From Apostichopus parvimensis (Eukaryota; Echinodermata; Holothuroidea; Aspidochirotida; Stichopodidae): a stretch of 37,134 nt of DNA. The position numbers and the translations under genes were made by a program. How positions within the stretch are numbered: the first letter of the stretch is position 1; the number at the start of each line of letters is the position of its first letter. This document shows, piece by piece, positions 23,001-35,000 of the stretch. The stretch is from the NCBI GenBank assembly GCA_000934455.1, contig KN886425.1:2468-39601 (forward strand). The letters are read 5' to 3'. The notes beneath the pieces were generated by a model, which saw only the letters and a list, made by a program, of their open reading frames with translations, searched no databases and was not told where the DNA came from.

Positions 23001-26000
23001 GCCACTGGGCTCATTTCTGGGTACTCTGACTGTTTAGGAGCATTTTGAATTCTGCCGTTCGACGTGGGGGGGGGCTAGATTTTACAATATGCTACGTACA
23101 TACAGTATACAGGGTAATTGCTGGTTGTGTACGATGATAAGTGATCAGTAGTTGTGTGGAGTTTTGCAAGGTTGCCATTAGGTTTAATTCCAGCCGTTCT
23201 TTATACTGATCAATAGGATATTAATCTCATTGTGTTAAAAACGACTGGTTAAATCAGACTTATGTACTCTGTGATCAATATGACTTAACTTATTTTTATG
23301 CAGTTAAGGTTTTTTCTGAAAAAAAAGATTTCTGAATTTCTTAATAACTATAAAAAAAACTGTGACATGGGAAAAGGGTGACAAAGTCGGGAATTAAAAT
23401 AAAGAAAAGAAATATGAATTCAGACAAAAATTGGAAAATTGGTTTCTCTGATACAGGGTCCATTTACAGCCTACTTAAGAATACACTATAAGTATGTGTT
23501 CAAAGCTCACACACTGTGCGTATGACATGTTTTCCATAATGCCACTACAACGCAACAACTTCAGATCGGTTGGAAAAGGAGAATACATCCAACTTACTAG
23601 AATAAACCAAAATAAAACAGAACTTACATGTTTAAAAGCAGCTGCTGTAAAGAGCATTCCATTTGGACCAGGATTGTAGACCTTAGATGATGTTCTTCTA
23701 GACTCAATCTGGTGAAGGAGAAGAATGCCAGAAGTTGAACAGATGCAGAATTTGTCGCAAATAGATAATATCAGGGAGGGAGTGTTAACTCAGTGGTTAA
23801 CGCCGGTGCCTTCAATCATAAGGTCCCGAGTTCGAGTCACTCCAATGTATGTCATCCAGTTACAGAGTTGTTGACAATTAACAATTCATAATCATGGATG
23901 TTAAAATATGAATCTAAGGGACTGACTTTGGTCAGCTTGCGGCTTTGATAAGCCAACGATGGCTTCTTCGCGAGTTCCTGCTTGCAGGAGGATCTAAAAT
24001 ACATACATATCAAGAAATTTGTTTTGGGGCAAGTGCTTAGTGATAAACCTTGTAACATATTTACTACTTTTCATGGTTACTGTGGCATTTATTCTCCACA
24101 ACTCATTAGGCTAAAAAGAAAACCATTAATAAGCAGTGAGATTGTTAATGCAACAGGATTCAACATGATAGATTGCTGATACAACAGGATTCAACAGTAT
24201 AGATTGCTGATACAACAGGATTCAACAGTACATATTGTTAATACAAAAAGATTCAACAGTATAGATTGTTAATACAACAGGATTCAACAGTATAGGTTGT
24301 TAATACAAAAAGATTCAACAGTATAGATTGCTGATACAACAGGTTTCAACAGTATAGATTGTTAATACAACAGGATTCAACAGTATAGATTGCTGATACA
24401 ACAGGATTCAACAGTACATATTGCTAATACAAAAAGATTCAACAGTATAGATTGTTAATACAACAGGATTCAACATTATAGATTGTTAATACAACAGGAT
24501 TTGACAGTATAAATTATAAATAATACAACATGATTCAACAGTATAGATTATTAATACAAACAGATTAATTTTGTATTAACGTAGAGACAAATTTGCAGCT
24601 GTTATTTTTATTTTATCGCAAACACCATCATTTAAAGTGTTGCTCACTGATTACACCACAGAGTTGATGAGAATCAATCATGGCTGAATATTTCCCCGAA
24701 GAAAAAAAAATGCTACGGACATTCAGACCGTAATGATGGTCCTTTTGTTGACCGATCCATGCAGCCACGTTTCCCTCCGACCCGGCCCTCAAAGTTCATA
24801 TATACACAATCCCAAATTTCAGATCTCAAACCGTGGAGTCTTATTTTTTACCGGCCAGGGGCTTTCACCCCTGGCCCGTTGAAGGGCCTTACGGCGGAAA
24901 CAGCTATCTACAAGACATTAAGTTTATTAAGTGACCGATTCTGTCTCACCTTGTCCATCAGAAACTTCATGAATTGACCAAAGGTTGGAATCTTCCTCTC
25001 CTCTTTGGCCTCACTTTCCTCCTCCTTGGCATCTGGGTCCACCGAGCCTCCCTGCAGGCCCCACATGGCTTCCTTCCTGATTTCTTCATCCCTAATGGGG
25101 GGATAGACCGAGAAAAATATATATAAAAATAAAATAAAACTGTTAGCAAGCTGCTTATCCACTAGAGAGCCTGTGTAAGAGAATGTGAAAAAGTAAGTTG
25201 GCCTGACGTTTCGATCCTGGCAGGATCTTCTTCAAAGGCTAAAAATGGTACTGTGGCATTTATTCTCCACAACTCATTAGGCTAAAATGAAAATCATTAA
25301 TAAGCAGTGAGATTGCCTTTGAAGAAGATCCTGCTAGGATCGAAACGTCAGGCCAACTTACTTTTACACAAATATANNNNNNNNNNNNNNNNNNNNNNNN
25401 NNNNNNNNNNNNNNNNNNNNNNNNNNNNNNNNNNNNNNNNNNNNNNNNNNNNNNNNNNNNNNNNNNNNNNNNNNNNNNNNNNNNNNNNNNNNNNNNNNNN
25501 NNNNNNNNNNNNNNNNNNNNNNNNNNNNNNNNNNNNNNNNNNNNNNNNNNNNNNNNNNNNNNNNNNNNNNNNNNNNNNNNNNNNNNNNNNNNNNNNNNNN
25601 NNNNNNNNNNNNNNNNNNNNNNNNNNNNNNNNNNNNNNNNNNNNNNNNNNNNNNNNNNNNNNNNNNNNNNNNNNNNNNNNNNNNNNNNNNNNNNNNNNNN
25701 NNNNNNNNNNNNNNNNNNNNNNNNNNNNNNNNNNNNNNNNNNNNNNNNNNNNNNNNNNNNNNNNNNNNNNNNNNNNNNNNNNNNNNNNNNNNNNNNNNNN
25801 NNNNNNNNNNNNNNNNNNNNNNNNNNNNNNNNNNNNNNNNNNNNNNNNNNNNNNNNNNNNNNNNNNNNNNNNNNNNNNNNNNNNNNNNNNNNNNNNNNNN
25901 NNNNNNNNNNNNNNNNNNNNNNNNNNNNNNNNNNNNNNNNNNNNNNNNNNNNNNNNNNNNNNNNNNNNNNNNNNNNNNNNNNNNNNNNNNNNNNNNNNNN

Positions 26001-29000
26001 NNNNNNNNNNNNNNNNNNNNNNNNNNNNNNNNNNNNNNNNNNNNNNNNNNNNNNNNNNNNNNNNNNNNNNNNNNNNNNNNNNNNNNNNNNNNNNNNNNNN
26101 NNNNNNNNNNNNNNNNNNNNNNNNNNNNNNNNNNNNTTATCTATTTCATGCTGTACTGAGCGTGATATATACATCATATATTACTCTAATTTGGTTGTGA
26201 GTTAGACATGACTGTATGCCATCATAGGAAAAGGTCAATGACTAAGTATGTTTCAAACTTTATGAAAAATTGCCATCTATGTGATGTATGTCAATGTTTT
26301 GCAACCGTTGTATTTTCTTGCCGTATGACAATGTTCAACCGTTATTTCCCTATAGGATTCTAATGGGCCATTTTTTCAAAATTCAAGTAGGAAGTTGAAA
26401 CTTTTTACTCTAGCTCTTTGCTTCAAATGAGTAATATTGAACATTACAGAACATTGGAAATATCAATTTTAGGGGTGGAAAACCTCTATGTTATCATTTC
26501 GTGTTGGTTTACTGTGTATTTGCCCATATATATACTTGTTTTTCATCAAGGCACATCTTCAAATCTTTTCAAAATCATCAAATATATCTGAAGTCACTGT
26601 ATTAACTTTGAAAATTAAAGAATAACATCGGCTTCCTGTTAAGATAACTTATGGACTACAAAATTCTGCTCTTAGTCTTCCGAGCTTCAAAACATGGCAC
26701 AACACTGTATATACCAAATCGTCTCCCCTCCTTCCATTCCCATCATCTCGGATGAAGACCTTTGGTGATTGCAGCTTCAAACACACAGCTCCTCGCTTCT
26801 GGTTCGGTGAAGGTTACTGGACTCTCCTCTACAGTTTAAAATCTGGCATTAAAACCTGTCTCTTTTCTATGTGTTATTAATAAGTCACTTCAACCTGGCA
26901 CCCTGTAAACCGCGTAGAGCAAAAACCTGTTCCATTGGATGCTGCGCTGTATAAGACTCATTATTACTTAATTTCAAACAAACCTATGGTTAAGTGATTT
27001 CAATTGTATTTTTGTATTTTGTATATGTTTTGTTAAGCGCATTGAACCCTGGTTTTTTTCGCTATGTAAGCACCGGTGTAATAATAATCATAATAATTAT
27101 AATAAGTTTTATTATTATTTCTCCACATATACAAGAATTGTGTAGTATGGTGAATATTTCTTATCGAGTAGCCTTTGACATCTACTACAGTATAAAGATA
27201 TAACCCTAAGGTCAGGAAGGGAATTACAGTCCACAACTGTTTACTTACTTATCATCTGATGCTAAAAGCAAAATGAACCTGGTGTTCAGGTGAGATCCTG
27301 GGAAAACTGCTGCGATGAACCGGACGGCCTGATAGCGAATAATTCTATCTTCCTGCAAGACACAGGATGAGAACGAGATGTGAGAGGTTAGGGATCGATG
27401 AAGTCACATGAAAAGCTCAAATTTTAAAACCCATGATCACTATATAATATTTTCATAAAAGCTTTCATCAAAGTTTTGTTGAAACCCAATTTGAAATTGC
27501 AACAACATTTGATGCTATACACGAACTTTCATTAAGAATTTTAAGTTGACATCGGTAGTTTAAGCCATTAAAAAGACACACAGAAAAGAAATTGTGTGTT
27601 CTTGCTTACAGCAAATTATGAAATTTTATAATGTTGTTACGAGTTTGCATGCTCTTGCATGAAGCAAAATGACGACAAAATTTTCGGATATTTTACCATG
27701 TTAAGAACTACGCTCTTGCACAAGGCCAACAGTGAATATCTTCTACCGCATTCATGTTCTTGCATACAGCAAACAGTGAAATGTTGTGACATTGCACCAT
27801 GGTTTGGGATGTTAATTTTGTCTTAAACAACATTTCAAGTTCCATCACTGTTTTGTTTTTTTCCTCCATTTTCTTCTTTTTTTTTAAAGCAAAATACACC
27901 AAGTATTGCTCGATACGTGACAGCAATTAATCAAAGTAATTCACTGTCCAATCAAATTATCACACAGTCCTAAGCTTCTCATTTCTGTGATCACCTAATT
28001 AACAATTAATTAACAATTCTATTTCCAGGTACATCTGTTATTATCTTGTTTTATTTCGGGAGGAACAAACAGAATTTCTCAAGCGTATTAACAACTGCTG
28101 TGAGAAGAGACCCAACAGACTAGAAGCAGGTTTTGTTCCAGCCTGGTATGATGCTCAGAGAAGGCACACTGCAAAAACCAACAACCCGCTGATTGTGCAG
28201 TCAGTAACCATTCTGTGAATGAAACTTGGTAGATCAAAACTATTATATGCTACTGACAAAAACATGCACAAATATATCTTGAGATGCAGTACCTTTGTGA
28301 TGTGTGTCTTCAAGATGGCTTCCAGTAGCTGTCTATCAAACCCTTCACCGATCTTCTTGTAAGCCTCGGCCAGAAGTCCAAGCCCTTCCTGAACATGTAG
28401 TTTTACATCGCCTTGTTCCTGAAGGTAGAGAATTTTGTGTTTTCCTTTGACAAAACGTCTTTTTTTTTTCTTTTTTTCTCTTCACTCTCTCTCTCTCCAA
28501 CATGGCAAGGAAGTGAACTTAATGCGCTTGTTCAAAGAAAAAGTAAATCCTCTTGCCGCCAGTTTTGCTTTAGATTTTCAACAACAGCTCAACGAGTGAT
28601 GGAAGGCAAACACAGACACAAGCAGAAGAACCTTAACAGTGTTTAACATATTTAAAAGTCCAGCAAAGTGTGCAGTAACAAATTTTACATTCAAGATTTG
28701 CATCACTATATCACTTTTCAATGGCCAGATATTTGACTTTTAACATGAACAGTACATCTAAAATGATATACAAGTAAACTGCATACTGATGATATAGTGG
28801 TTCTGTTCATGCTAAATTGGGTCATGTTTAAAAACTATTTTAACAAATATAACAACTCGCAGAAAATGTTCTGTAGTTTAATAACAACAACAGGACTCGG
28901 CATGATAACAATGCATCTCGTAATCTTAACAATTTGCTTTAAAGTTAAATTTGATCGGCTTACCTCCAGACACCCCCTCACCCCACCCCCACATACCCTT

Positions 29001-32000
29001 TTAATTTCTTCTCTATTCAAAACCCACCCAGTTGGGACAATTTTTTCTATACTGTAGTGTCATGTCCCGCTTCAGAGCACTCGTATTGTCAGTACGAGCA
29101 GTATGAATATCATGTTTCTATCAGATCAAGGTTAGGAACTGTTTGTACTGTCAATACCAGTACTTTGCGAGCATGATATTGGAGTACAGTTTAGAGAGGT
29201 ATTAGCATTAGGAAATTGTCCCAACTGGATGTCAAAACCAATTGGGTTTATGAATATTCAACAGGTCACATCACAGGAACTAATCTACCAAAACTTTGGT
29301 AAATTGTAAAACTTGGGTGATCGTTGGTAGCATCAAGGAATTTGGTAGAATAAAAGAGTGCTTTACCTTTGTCAAAGCTTCAAAGTAGGATTCAACGAGA
29401 GAAAAGTCTTTCTGGATCAACGACGGAACACGTCTGGAATGACAAAAGAAAATTACCGATCAAGTTAAGACCATGGTAAATTAACATATGGGTTGCGATG
29501 TGTGGTGCAGTGAGGGGTGGCGCTATCAAAAAATGATAGCAAGGTGAAGAAATACAGATTGGAGAGAGTAGAATCTTTAAGCTTCATTCAAAACGGTTTG
29601 TTAATGGTAAATTTAGGTGAGCATGTTACAAAGAAAGATTGATAATATCACACAGACTTATACCAGCAACTACGAACTTCCCGTACTAGACTGATAGATT
29701 CTGGCTGATTCTATTTTATAAAGTTTGTCAGTAATCTCTCGCCCAAAACTGGTTTTTCCCTTAAGACGTTTCCCCAACAGCAAAGTCGGTTGTCCCGCAA
29801 GATGAAAGTGTAATGGAAGGGTTAGACATAGTACAGTACTTTAATAATTTTATAATTTTTTAAATAAACTGACACCTCTCAGAAGACCGACATCAAACTC
29901 TTTTAACTTTATAAAGATCATTATCAGTATTAGCCTAAGATAGGTAAGTATATGAAGTATTGATCACTCATACTAAAACTTTACCTTAACTGCCACGCTA
30001 AGATAAATTTGCCTCAAATGAGACATATATTTATCTATATATTTATCTAACTAATAATTCTGAAAGAACTTTTAAATTTTTTTGCATATATTTGTAGTTT
30101 GCTAACATAAGGGTACTATACTGAAGACCTGCTGTATATCCTATGCCATACTTCTGCATACACTCTTCTTACTTACTTGACTAAATTTCCCACAGCAGTG
30201 TAAGCATGCTTCCTCAACTCTGCAAACTGAAAGGCCAAAAAATATAAATTGATGAATGTAAACATCAGAAAATGTATTGACACCCACTTTGAATCAATAT
30301 GCCTTCTTTACATACAAAACTCATACCAAAATTAATTTTCAACTGGGGAAAGTAATTTAGCATGTGACCATTAACAGCAAGCGGCATCCATTGTGTGCAT
30401 TTATCAATGGTTCACTGTGCGGGGGGTCAGTTGCTAGTTCATCACGACTATCGAAAAACGAGCTCACGACAGTAGAGTTGATTTGAATTGAGTCGCTGTC
30501 AGTCACTGTTTCTGAGTTCATCTATTCATCACGAATGTTCATAATTGTTAATAATATTACTTATGGTTAAGAACAACTATTGAAAAAAATATCAGGATTG
30601 GACTCATTCAATCTCATATACCACATTCCTCACCCGTACCTCTCTTTGTAAAGCTACGTTAATGAAGTCACTCACCTCTGGTTCTACGGCTCCCTCCATT
30701 AGTTTGACCATACCATTCAGGAGGACGGGGGATCTGGGTTTGAGATTCTCATCGCTGGCGTTGTTACACATGTGGTTGACAAATTCCATCCCGACCGCCA
30801 TGAGCTTAGGGTGCGTGAACTCTCCATACATACAGTCAAATACCAGCTAATAGAAATATAGGAATCAAAAAACAAACAAAAAAATGTCAGGAGGTGAAAC
30901 AAACGAGATAAACAAACCTTGCGGTATTTTGAGACGTTAACAAATCAATGATGACATCACAAAATAATTTGGATGAACTAAATCAAAATGCATCACCCAA
31001 TTGGTCTGTAACAATACAAACTGAAGTCACTAACCTCTTACCAGCTGAAGGATAAGTGAAAATGACAGTCAAGTGAAACTGACATATTTTAATTTTATTT
31101 TTTGTGATAAGAGAGATGTCCATACATGATGATAAATGTACCAATAGAATCTTGTACTAGGATTTATTTATAATATTAATTATTTATAATAAAACCTCAC
31201 CGACTGTCTAAAGATAACCCCTGCTCTACAAAACGGCCCTCTGCTATGATTACAGTGAATTTCAATTAAAAAATGTTTCAGGATTGTTTCAAAAAATAAA
31301 TTCAATTGTGTGATATTCTGTACGCCACTTCTATACACAGAATTGTCTTTGCAACCCCACACTCGCCACTTTTTAGAGGGTCTGAAAACACCATCACATT
31401 CTCTTAGCTACAAATATCCGTTTTATTTGAAAGGCTTCCAGACCATTTCTGAGAACAGAACAAAAAACAAGGGCACCTTGATGCTCTCTCTTAATTTCCA
31501 GCCCAGTGTTGCATTTTTATATCAACTTAAGGGGCAAAAACAAATCATAGAAACAAGTTAATTTTATGCAGTCTTACTTGCACATTATAAGGGAACATGT
31601 CTGCTGCCAGTTTAGATCTGAAGAGGTAAGGAAATATCTTGACCTTTACTCTGGACGTAGCCGGTCGCCTCTTATCATCTGGTTTCGGTGGAGGCTACGA
31701 GAAAAGTCGAGGGGAAAAAAAACCATGAAAATAAAAAATAATGCAAAAAACTGCCCCAACAGGGATGGCAATATAATACTAACCTTAATAATAAATAACT
31801 ACTTCAACTGCACACTTTATTCATTCTACTTTAGAAGTTAAGCAAAAACACTACCGCAAAATTAAAAGCCGGCGAATATTAACTCAAAATAATTGGTTGT
31901 GGTTTATAATGTAACATCCTACAAAAGAAACAAGAAACCATCTGTACACACTTTGTATATTGTTCAGTTTGCCTAAATCACAACAAATATGTAATACTAT

Positions 32001-35000
32001 TACAAAGCCCTAATACAGAATTCAATGTAACATCCTGCAACAAACTGTATCGGCATAGAATATATACATATTAATTTGTTTGAATCGATGTTACACAAAT
32101 TACTTAGCACAGTTACAAATTTCAGAGCCAGGGATATTAGGGAATAAATATCAAAAATAAAAATAAATGATTAAAAGTTATGTTTTGCAATGTTGCATCC
32201 CCAACTTGTTAAAAGGAATAGAAACAGTAAAAAATATGACTTCAAGACTTGTTAGAGGTATTTTGGCATGGTAGGCAAGTGGTTATTATCGTAAAGTGAC
32301 TCATATGCTAATTACCTCCATTTTGTTCCAAAAAAAAACAACTAAATGCTTCACAGAATTCCTACAAAACAATGAATTAATCACCCGAGAGCAAAACAAG
32401 TGGCTTTGATGGTTATTTCCCTAATGATGGCAAATACAAAATACAATAATATTTCATTTCTAGGGATGAAAGTCAACAAAACAAAGAAACTGTTTTATAA
32501 TATACAAGCTCTACAAAAGGGAACAACTACAGTTAAGCTGGCAAATGTAACGTTTTACTTTCTACGTGAAGGATACTGCAAATCAGAGTTAATCTATGAT
32601 GTTTTTTACTTTCTCAAGTGATTTGTTAAGTTATAAAAGTGCCAATACATTCTGACAGGGGTAAGAAGTAATACATTTGATGCCTTTTAATGCAATGCCC
32701 TTACCTGCAGTGCCCTTGCAGGTACTGTATTATTTGTATCATTTCTAATTGTTAATTGCGCCATGGACATTCTTTGAGTGGTGCGCATTATAAGTCGTAT
32801 TATTATTATTATTACTACAGTACAAACATCTGTATGTAGTGTCATCACTCACACACATTACAAAAGGTTGAACCTGGATCACAATCAATCAATTCTGAAC
32901 TACTCACTTTGTCTTTGAGAGACACTGTTCCCAGGAAGATGTTGTACATGTGGATGATAATCTGCCTATCATTCCAATCAATTTCACTGCAGGGAGATAA
33001 AAAATATGAATGTGGAAAATTATTCCAGGATCCATAAATATGAACCATCAATATTGTCCAACAAACTTTTCATTCTTTCTTCAATTACATTACTCTGGGT
33101 AACTCAAAGCACTATCTTGCATCTGGCCACAATTTTTACCGCATGTGCAGTGAACTGAGCCGACGATTTCCTCAACCGATCAAAATACCACACTATCCTA
33201 GTTTGTTTGTTTCCGATCAGAGATAGGGGTGTAAGCGAGAAGGCACCATTTTAGAATTAATTTCCGAAAAGTTTGTCAATCAACCATGTATTTGCATTTG
33301 GTGTTAGTGCTACGCCGAGCCAAAATGATTAAAATACACATACATTTTCCAAGTTTTCTTTTCTTTATAAAGGAAACTTAAAACCTGTACAACTAAATCA
33401 ATGCAGTAAAACAACCTTCAGATTCATTGCAACATACTGCTTTAATTTCAGTTGCCATCGTTGCCCATGAATCTGTAATGAGATCCAATTTCTGACAGCG
33501 ATATAGACTTCATTGCCAGGTTTCCTTTACATAAAACCCTAGAAATTTCATCAAGTTTCCTCTTTCACCAGTCAAGACTAGAATATATTTGCTATTTCGA
33601 ATATAAATGCAAACGTCCCCATTTTTCTCAAATGTCAATCAAGGCAACCGACGCGTCTCTCCTAACGCAAGAACAATGCAAACAGGTTATCCAGGGCAAG
33701 TCAATTCGGGTGAGACAGACTATGGTATGAGTAAATATAAACTTGCAAGCAGATTCCATTAGTGGGAGGACTTTTTTACATGACTGAAAAAAACAAAAGC
33801 TAATAGAATAGAGATGTTTATCAAGAAAACAGTTCAAAGCCAACGAGTAACTGACAATCTGTATGCCATGATCCGTACAGTGATTATAGAGAAATGGGAG
33901 CATTGGAAGGGGTGGGGTAGGGGTGCTAGTTGGTATAAAGGTGGGGTAGGGGTTTGGGGTGGGTGTTTGGGGTGGGTAAGGGTTTCGGTTTAGTCAGGTC
34001 TCGTCAGGTAGAAAATGAGATGAGGCTAGGGAAAAGGTTTGATATCTGAATCACAAATAGAAGAGAGAAGAAAAAGGCTGCCTTATTGGGGAGAGGGGGG
34101 GGGGGATTCTATTCTTCAATAAATTTGGAGGTTAAGTTGTAGAGCTTGCTGTCAGTGCATAGTTGGGACATTTTTGCTGGAATTTCAGAACGCTTTGTTC
34201 AAAGCACCAAACGCAGTCACAGATGTATTTGAGCAAAAACAGATTATTCATTGAATACTTCTACTAATCCTTGTTCTACTAATCCTTGAGTCCCTCTTTT
34301 TCTTCCTGAAATGAATGTACAAAGCATTTCCATCTCCCTCAATGGGAGCGACGATATCGGGGGAAAAAGATAAAATCAAGCTGTCAAATTAGTCAGATGG
34401 CTGAGTAATTTGATTTGTCAGATATCAGGAGATGTAGGTTGTTCAAACATTTTAGTCACATTGGTTTACTTGGAAAAGCACATTGCACTAGCAAAAGACC
34501 CATGAGATGTCAGACAAGTTACCATGGCAACATATTACTTCTAAGTGATCTTTCAAACTGTAACACGTTTAGAAGTACGCGCACTTTTAGGCATCCGCCT
34601 TCGAGTTAAAAAGGTGAAGGTCGCAAAAAGGAGGTCAGCGCAAGTTTGATGTGTTACAGTTCATCGAATACATCGTCTAATTTCTGTAAAGATTGTACAT
34701 GCCAACTGAAGCCACAGATTGTAAGAAAAGAAAAATATCACAAACTTGAAAGGCTACACTCCAAAGATGATTTGATAAGATTTGAATTGGCAAAACGACA
34801 TTTGGAATGCCATCACGCAATCATTTCACATTTTGATGTACAAAAGAGTTTTCTAGTTTATCCAAAGGGATTTTGTGTTAGAAATAAAGGTTTTATTTAC
34901 AATTTAGACCTAGCCCAATAGGTTACAAGTTAAAAGAACAGCCTGAACATAACTGCAAAACATAAGACTCACTTGTGGAGTTTCTTCACTTCCTGGTCAG

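Noticed and set aside
25260-26200. 305- and 297-codon frames across the Ns
   Set aside because: Open only because the gap is all N.
30604-30675. Extension of exon w6 through the open frame past EPE
   Set aside because: gtgagt at EPE is a strong donor, and exon w7 continues the human alignment directly from there.
34646-34921. 91-codon frame with several Cys and His as a possible zinc-binding protein
   Set aside because: The Cys/His spacing fits no known finger, and the frame lies in intron sequence with nothing else to support it.
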